The notes under the pieces: generated by a model
Seen by the model: the letters and a program-made list of their open reading frames with translations, nothing else
Told to the model about the DNA's origin: nothing
The model's database searches: none
Origin: an uncultured Pelagibacteraceae bacterium
GTDB taxonomy: Bacteria > Pseudomonadota > Alphaproteobacteria > Pelagibacterales > Pelagibacteraceae
NCBI GenBank assembly: GCA_902524115.1
Contig: CABZCA010000006.1
Location: 1 to 64,000, forward strand
Length of the DNA: 64,000 nt
Reading direction: 5' to 3'
Part shown: positions 59,644 through 64,000 of the stretch, piece by piece
Position numbering within the stretch: position 1 is the stretch's first letter
Layout: each line of letters begins with the position of its first letter
Position numbers and translations under genes: made by a program

Positions 59644-61581
59644 ATGAACAAGATTTTATCACAAGCTATTAGGAAAGCTGTCTCTGATTATGCACCAAAT
59701 GTGAATCAAGATCCTAAAGATAAAAGATTAGATTTATTTTCTCTTAACAGTGAAACAGAACTATTTCAAAATTCAAAAGGCATAACAATTAAAATTGATA
59801 GAAGCAGAGATGATAATTTAACTGACTTTGGAAAAGCTACTCTTAAAGATAGATATTTAGGAGCAAACGAATCTTTCCAGGATTTATTTGCAAGAGTTGC
59901 AAGTCATTATGCTGATGACAATTTACATGCTCAAAGATTATATAATTACATTAGTAATCTTTGGTTCATGCCAGCAACACCAGTTTTATCAAATGGGGGA
60001 ACTACAAGAGGATTGCCAATCTCTTGTTTTCTAAACGAAGCTAGTGATAGTCTTAATGGTATTCTAGATCTATGGAGTGAGAATGTTTGGCTTGCAGCAC
60101 GTGGTGGAGGAATTGGAAGCTATTGGGGAAATCTTAGATCAATAGGTGAGAAAATTGGAAGAGTTGGTAAAACTTCAGGAATAATTCCATTTATAAAAGT
60201 AATGGACTCTTTAACAATGGCAATTAGCCAAGGTTCATTAAGAAGAGGTTCAGCTGCTTGTTATATACCAATAGATCATCCAGAAATTGAAGAATTTATT
60301 GAGATGAGAAGACCAACTGGAGGAGATCCTAATAGAAAATCGTTAAATTTACACCACGGTGTTTTAGTTTCAGACGCTTTCATGAGAGCTGTTGAACTTG
60401 ATGAACAATGGGGACTTAAAAGTCCAAAAGATGGAGCTGTTCAAGCAACTGTATCTGCAAGAAATCTATGGATAAGATTACTTACAGCTAGAATAGAAAC
60501 AGGAGAGCCATATATTATATTTATCGATACTGTTAACAGACAAATACCACAACATCATAAATTAGCAGGTCTTACTGTTAAAACCTCAAACCTTTGTAGT
60601 GAGATAACTCTACCTACAGGAATTGACAAAGATGGTAAAGATAGAACAGCAGTATGCTGCTTGTCTTCTTTGAATATTGAAAAATATGATGATTGGAAAG
60701 ATGATGAGAATTTTATAGGAGATGTCATGAGATTTTTAGACAATGTAATGACAGATTTCATTGAAAACGCACCTGAGCAATTCAGTGATGCTACTTACTC
60801 AGCAATGCGAGAGAGAAGTGTTGGATTAGGCGTTATGGGACTTCATTCATATTATCAAAAGAAAATGATTCCGATTGAGTCGGTTATGAGCAAAGTTTGG
60901 AATAAAAAAATGTTTGAACATATTCAAAAGCACGTAGACAAGGCATCAAAAGATTTAGCAGAGGAAAGAGGACCATGCCCTGATGCATCTGATTACGGTG
61001 TTATGGAGAGATTTTCGAACAAAACTGCAATAGCACCCACAGCATCTATCTCAATTATATGTGGTGGAACATCTCCAGGCGTTGAACCAATTGCAGCTAA
61101 CAGCTTTACTCACAAAACATTGTCTGGTTCATTCAATGTTCGAAATAAGTATTTAAGACAATTATTAGAAAAACATGGAAAAGATACAGATGAAGTATGG
61201 TCAAGCATAACAACAAACCAAGGATCTGTTTCACATTTAGATTTTTTAACTCAAGAAGAAAAAGATGTATTCAAGACAGCTTTTGAGTTAGATCAAAGAT
61301 GGCTTGTAGATTTGAGTGCAGATAGAACTCCGCATATTTCACAAGCACAATCTATTAATTTATTTTTACCTGCAGATGTACACAAAAAAGATTTACATCA
61401 AATCCATTTCCAAGCCTGGAAGAAAGGATTGAAGAGTCTTTACTATTGTAGGTCTAAATCAATACAGCGTGCTGAAAATGTTAACGATGCAAATTCAACT
61501 GACATTGCAGCAAATGTTTATAAATCAAAAGATGAAAGTAACAACCAACAAGATTATGAGGAGTGTTTATCATGTCAGTAG
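59644..61581 (+). CDS. nrdA: Class I ribonucleotide reductase large subunit
   Basis: A 645-residue protein with the reductase signatures: an active-site Cys in GLPISCFLNE (near 126), the N-x-C-x-E core in TSNLCSEITLP (near 317), a second redox Cys in AVCCLSSLN, the YY pair in LKSLYYCRSKS, and the C-terminal shuttle ECLSCQ. It is shorter than the 760-residue E. coli type and shows no ATP-cone at the N-terminus, so overall dATP inhibition through that site may be absent. A GGAG site precedes the ATG. Confidence 0.93.
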   Translation: MNKILSQAIRKAVSDYAPNVNQDPKDKRLDLFSLNSETELFQNSKGITIKIDRSRDDNLTDFGKATLKDRYLGANESFQDLFARVASHYADDNLHAQRLYNYISNLWFMPATPVLSNGGTTRGLPISCFLNEASDSLNGILDLWSENVWLAARGGGIGSYWGNLRSIGEKIGRVGKTSGIIPFIKVMDSLTMAISQGSLRRGSAACYIPIDHPEIEEFIEMRRPTGGDPNRKSLNLHHGVLVSDAFMRAVELDEQWGLKSPKDGAVQATVSARNLWIRLLTARIETGEPYIIFIDTVNRQIPQHHKLAGLTVKTSNLCSEITLPTGIDKDGKDRTAVCCLSSLNIEKYDDWKDDENFIGDVMRFLDNVMTDFIENAPEQFSDATYSAMRERSVGLGVMGLHSYYQKKMIPIESVMSKVWNKKMFEHIQKHVDKASKDLAEERGPCPDASDYGVMERFSNKTAIAPTASISIICGGTSPGVEPIAANSFTHKTLSGSFNVRNKYLRQLLEKHGKDTDEVWSSITTNQGSVSHLDFLTQEEKDVFKTAFELDQRWLVDLSADRTPHISQAQSINLFLPADVHKKDLHQIHFQAWKKGLKSLYYCRSKSIQRAENVNDANSTDIAANVYKSKDESNNQQDYEECLSCQ

Positions 61582-62579
61582 CAGAAAAAATTAATAAAGA
61601 AATAATTCAACCAAAAAAAATGGGTCTGTTAGTTGAAAACCCAGTTTACAAACCTTTTAGATATCCGTGGTGCTATGATGCATGGTTAACTCAACAAAGA
61701 ATTCATTGGTTGCCTGAAGAAGTCCCTTTAGGAGACGATGTAAGAGACTGGCAAAAAAACTTGTCACAACCAGAAAAAAATTTATTAACTCAAATTTTTA
61801 GATTTTTTACTCAAGCAGATGTTGAAGTTAACAATTGTTACTTAAGACACTACACAACTGTATTTAAACCAACTGAAGTACTAATGATGATGACTGCATT
61901 TGCATCTATGGAAACCGTTCATGTTGCAGCTTACTCACATCTTTTAGATACTATTGGAATGCCAGAGTCAGAATACTCAGCTTTCATGAAATATAAAGAG
62001 ATGAAAGATAAATATGATTATATGCAAAACTTTAATGTAAATTCAAAAGAGGATATTGCAAAAACAGTTGCAGTGTTCAGCGCATTCACGGAAGGTCTGC
62101 AATTATTTGCTAGTTTTGCAATCTTACTTAATTTTCCAAGACACAATAAAATGAAGGGGATGGGCCAAATTGTAACTTGGTCAGTAAGAGATGAAACACT
62201 TCACTGCAATTCGATGATCAGAATCTTTAAGGAATTTATTAAAGAAAACCCTGAAATATGGACACCAAAACTTAAAAAAGAACTTTATGAAGCATGTAGA
62301 ACTATCGTCGAGCATGAAGATTCTTTTATTGATTTAGCTTTTGAAATGGGACCTATGGAAGGTTTAACAGCAAAAGAAGTTAAAGAATACATAAGGTTTA
62401 TTGCAAATAGAAGACTAGATCAGCTAGGTTTAGAGCCGATTTATGATGTTCAGAAAAATCCATTAACATGGCTTGATACTATGTTAAATGCAGTTGAACA
62501 TATGAACTTTTTTGAAGGTAGGGCCACCGAATATTCAAAAGCATCCACAAGAGGATCATGGACAGAGGCTTTTTCTTAA
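61572..62579 (+). CDS. nrdB: Class I ribonucleotide reductase small subunit
   Basis: A 335-residue di-iron protein. ETVHVAAY carries the Glu, His and candidate radical Tyr in the E-x2-H-x3-Y pattern, and a later SVRDETLHCN holds the second Glu/His pair. The frame reaches a GTG at 61563, but the ATG at 61572 has AGGAG at a proper distance and is chosen. It overlaps the last codons of nrdA, giving coupled translation of the two subunits. Confidence 0.93.
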   Translation: MSVAEKINKEIIQPKKMGLLVENPVYKPFRYPWCYDAWLTQQRIHWLPEEVPLGDDVRDWQKNLSQPEKNLLTQIFRFFTQADVEVNNCYLRHYTTVFKPTEVLMMMTAFASMETVHVAAYSHLLDTIGMPESEYSAFMKYKEMKDKYDYMQNFNVNSKEDIAKTVAVFSAFTEGLQLFASFAILLNFPRHNKMKGMGQIVTWSVRDETLHCNSMIRIFKEFIKENPEIWTPKLKKELYEACRTIVEHEDSFIDLAFEMGPMEGLTAKEVKEYIRFIANRRLDQLGLEPIYDVQKNPLTWLDTMLNAVEHMNFFEGRATEYSKASTRGSWTEAFS

Positions 62580-62743
62580 AAATAATATTAATAAGTTTAC
62601 TTGTGCTTCTAACTAACTGTAACACAGTTACGGGAACAATAGAGGGTGGAGCTCTTGGAGTTGTAAAAGATGTTAAAACCACATACCATTATTCAACATG
62701 TGTATTTACTGAAACTCAGTGTGGTGATTTGGATCTAGATTAA
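62558..62743 (+). CDS. Small lipoprotein (entericidin-like)
   Basis: A 61-residue protein with a type II signal: a hydrophobic run (FFLKIILISLLVLL) and the lipobox LLTNC with the lipid-modified Cys near residue 21. The mature peptide NTVTGTIEGGALGVVKDV recalls entericidin-like lipoproteins, and two more Cys lie near the end. Its start overlaps nrdB by 22 nt. Function unknown. Confidence 0.6.
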   Translation: MDRGFFLKIILISLLVLLTNCNTVTGTIEGGALGVVKDVKTTYHYSTCVFTETQCGDLDLD

Positions 62744-62790
62744 ACGGTAAAAGGATACTAAGTTAAATTGTGCGGAGGAAAGTAGGTTAT

Positions 62791-63360
62791 TTGAGCACTA
62801 ATAATAATTTTTTTTTAAGAAGAAGATCTGTTTTAGCAAAAAAGATGCAAAATCATCCAATCAAAGAGGATGATCTTCAAACAATAATTAACGCTGGAAT
62901 AAGGGTTCCAGATCATGGAGCCTTAAATCCTTGGAAAATTAGAGTTATAAAAGATGATAAATTAAAAATTCTTGATGAAGATGTAATACTAACAGAATTT
63001 AAGAGGGAAAACCCAGATGCTAGTGACGAAAGCTTAGAAATTGAGTCAAAAAGACTTCAAAGAGCTTCTGTGGTCTTAGCAGTTATATCATCACCCGTTG
63101 AACATCCAAAGATACCGAACTGGGAAATGGTATTATCGTCTGGAGCTGTGTGCATGAATTTATTATCATGTGCTCAATCTTTAGGCTATGCAGCTCAATG
63201 GTTAACAGAGTGGTACGCTTACAATGCAAAAATGTTAGAATATTTAGGAGGAAGACCTGGTGTGGATAGAATTTCAGGTTTTATTTATATTGGTTATAAA
63301 GTTGAGGAACCACACGAAAGAAGAAGGCCAGACCCCATAAAAGTTGTTTCTTATATATAA
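62791..63360 (+). CDS. Nitroreductase family protein
   Basis: A 189-residue FMN-dependent enzyme with FFLRRRSVLAKKM at the start, INAGIRVPDHGALNPWKIRVI (FMN-binding) and GFIYIGYKVEEPHERRRP near the end. A GTG at 62770 is in frame, but the strong GGAGGA at 62774-62779 would then lie inside the gene. The TTG at 62791, 11 nt after it, is therefore the likelier start. It probably reduces nitro compounds, quinones or a related electrophile with NAD(P)H. Confidence 0.82.
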   Translation: MSTNNNFFLRRRSVLAKKMQNHPIKEDDLQTIINAGIRVPDHGALNPWKIRVIKDDKLKILDEDVILTEFKRENPDASDESLEIESKRLQRASVVLAVISSPVEHPKIPNWEMVLSSGAVCMNLLSCAQSLGYAAQWLTEWYAYNAKMLEYLGGRPGVDRISGFIYIGYKVEEPHERRRPDPIKVVSYI

Positions 63361-64000
63361 TTATCTTTGATTTAATTGAAGAACTTTTCTGTGCTTGTTA
63401 CCTTTATAACTAGCCAAAGGTCTTATTAATTTATTAGCAGCATGTTGTTCTATAATATGAGCAGACCAACCAGTAATTCTTGAAATTACAAATATTGGTG
63501 TGAAGAAATCGGTATCAAATCCCATTAAATGGTAAGTTGGCCCGGTAGGGTAATCTACGTTTGGATGAATATTTTTTCTATCTATCATTACCTTTTCAAC
63601 TATGTCGTAAATTTTTTCAAACCTTTTATCTTTTCTAATTTTAGCGACTTTTCCAAAATACTCTCTCATCGTAGGAACTCTAGAGTCTCCACTTTTATAA
63701 ACTCTGTGTCCGAAACCCATAACAACATCTTTATTATCTAATGCTCTATTGATCCATTGGAGTGCATTTTCTGGTTTTTTGATTTTATTCATCATATGCA
63801 TAACCTCTTCATTAGCACCTCCATGAAGAGGGCCTTTTAAACTTGCTATTGCACCAGTAATTGCACCGTGAATATCTGATAAACTACTCGTTATTGTTCT
63901 TGCAGTAAAAGTTGAAACATTAAAACTGTGCTCTGCGTATAAAATAAGAGATACGTCAAATGCTTTAACAATTTCTTTATTTGGAACTTTTCCAAAACAC
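63361..64000 (-). CDS. Citrate/2-methylcitrate synthase, 5' end missing
   Basis: The frame runs from the stop at 63361 through the right window edge. It contains the citrate synthase blocks LYAEHSFNVSTFTART, GPLHGGANEEVMHMM and VVMGFGHRVYKSGDSRVPTM, which hold the catalytic His residues, and DYPTGPTYHLMG. The GDSRVPTM and LILYAEH forms resemble the PrpC-type bifunctional enzymes more than classic GltA. Propionyl-CoA or acetyl-CoA would be condensed with oxaloacetate. Confidence 0.85.
   Translation of the reverse strand, partial: CFGKVPNKEIVKAFDVSLILYAEHSFNVSTFTARTITSSLSDIHGAITGAIASLKGPLHGGANEEVMHMMNKIKKPENALQWINRALDNKDVVMGFGHRVYKSGDSRVPTMREYFGKVAKIRKDKRFEKIYDIVEKVMIDRKNIHPNVDYPTGPTYHLMGFDTDFFTPIFVISRITGWSAHIIEQHAANKLIRPLASYKGNKHRKVLQLNQR

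Noticed and set aside
1-64000. CRISPR arrays, rRNA genes, insertion sequences, glycine or SAM riboswitches
   Set aside because: No regularly spaced repeats, rRNA sequence, transposase or recognisable riboswitch core was found in reading the gaps.

Overview
The window looks like a piece of the chromosome of a streamlined marine alphaproteobacterium of the SAR11 group (Pelagibacterales). The basis is the strongly AT-rich sequence, the almost complete lack of intergenic space (many TAATG and ATGA overlaps), the aprM-aprB-aprA sulfite-oxidation operon, the abundance of periplasmic-binding-protein transporters (three TRAP systems, one tripartite tricarboxylate system, one amino-acid ABC system), and the lack of any recognisable DNA-binding transcriptional regulator. 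This placement is inference from gene content; no species is claimed. There are no rRNA genes, CRISPR arrays, insertion sequences or recombinase genes.

Layout. 1-1.5 kb: end of pabA, a pabC-like class IV aminotransferase and a HIT protein. 1.6-9.8 kb: an organosulfonate/sulfite block with AprM, AprB and AprA, a conserved small protein, a TauE/SafE sulfite exporter, sulfolactate sulfo-lyase SuyAB and sulfoacetaldehyde acetyltransferase Xsc. Together these would release sulfite from C2 and C3 sulfonates, then export it or oxidise it. 9.9-16.6 kb: SGNH hydrolase, fatty-acid desaturase, a TRAP system, small envelope proteins and a glutathione S-transferase. 16.6-18.0 kb: a 1.3-kb segment bounded by a 3'-truncated and an intact copy of tRNA-Met(CAT), carrying three envelope-type orphan genes. 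18.0-23.2 kb: purine and methylthioadenosine salvage (apt, mtnP, mtnA) with a PhyH dioxygenase and a sulfatase. 23.2-32.3 kb: a second TRAP system split around a FAH-family hydrolase, an extradiol dioxygenase, an MhpA-like monooxygenase, a BKACE enzyme and an aldolase/dehydrogenase fusion, which looks like an aromatic or ketoacid catabolic block. 32.4-36.5 kb: a SpeD-SpeE fusion, an amino-acid ABC importer without an ATPase, and a nitrilase. 36.5-47.5 kb: glycosyltransferases, a tricarboxylate-type importer, a redoxin, a gamma carbonic anhydrase and two secreted metalloprotease-like proteins. 47.5-58 kb: mixed metabolism, RNA polymerase omega, then a probable malonate module (CoA-transferase, TRAP, malonyl-CoA decarboxylase), dusA and a TSUP exporter. 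58-64 kb: phosphomannomutase, class I ribonucleotide reductase, a lipoprotein, a nitroreductase and the end of a citrate/2-methylcitrate synthase.

Two things stand out. First, the tRNA-Met segment appears to have supplied a new promoter and 5' part to the tRNA, leaving the old tRNA promoter pointing into its own cargo genes. Second, each of the five solute-binding-protein genes is followed by an RNA hairpin. In the four cases where a permease gene follows, the hairpin lies in or beside the permease translation start, suggesting a common way to make much binding protein and little permease.
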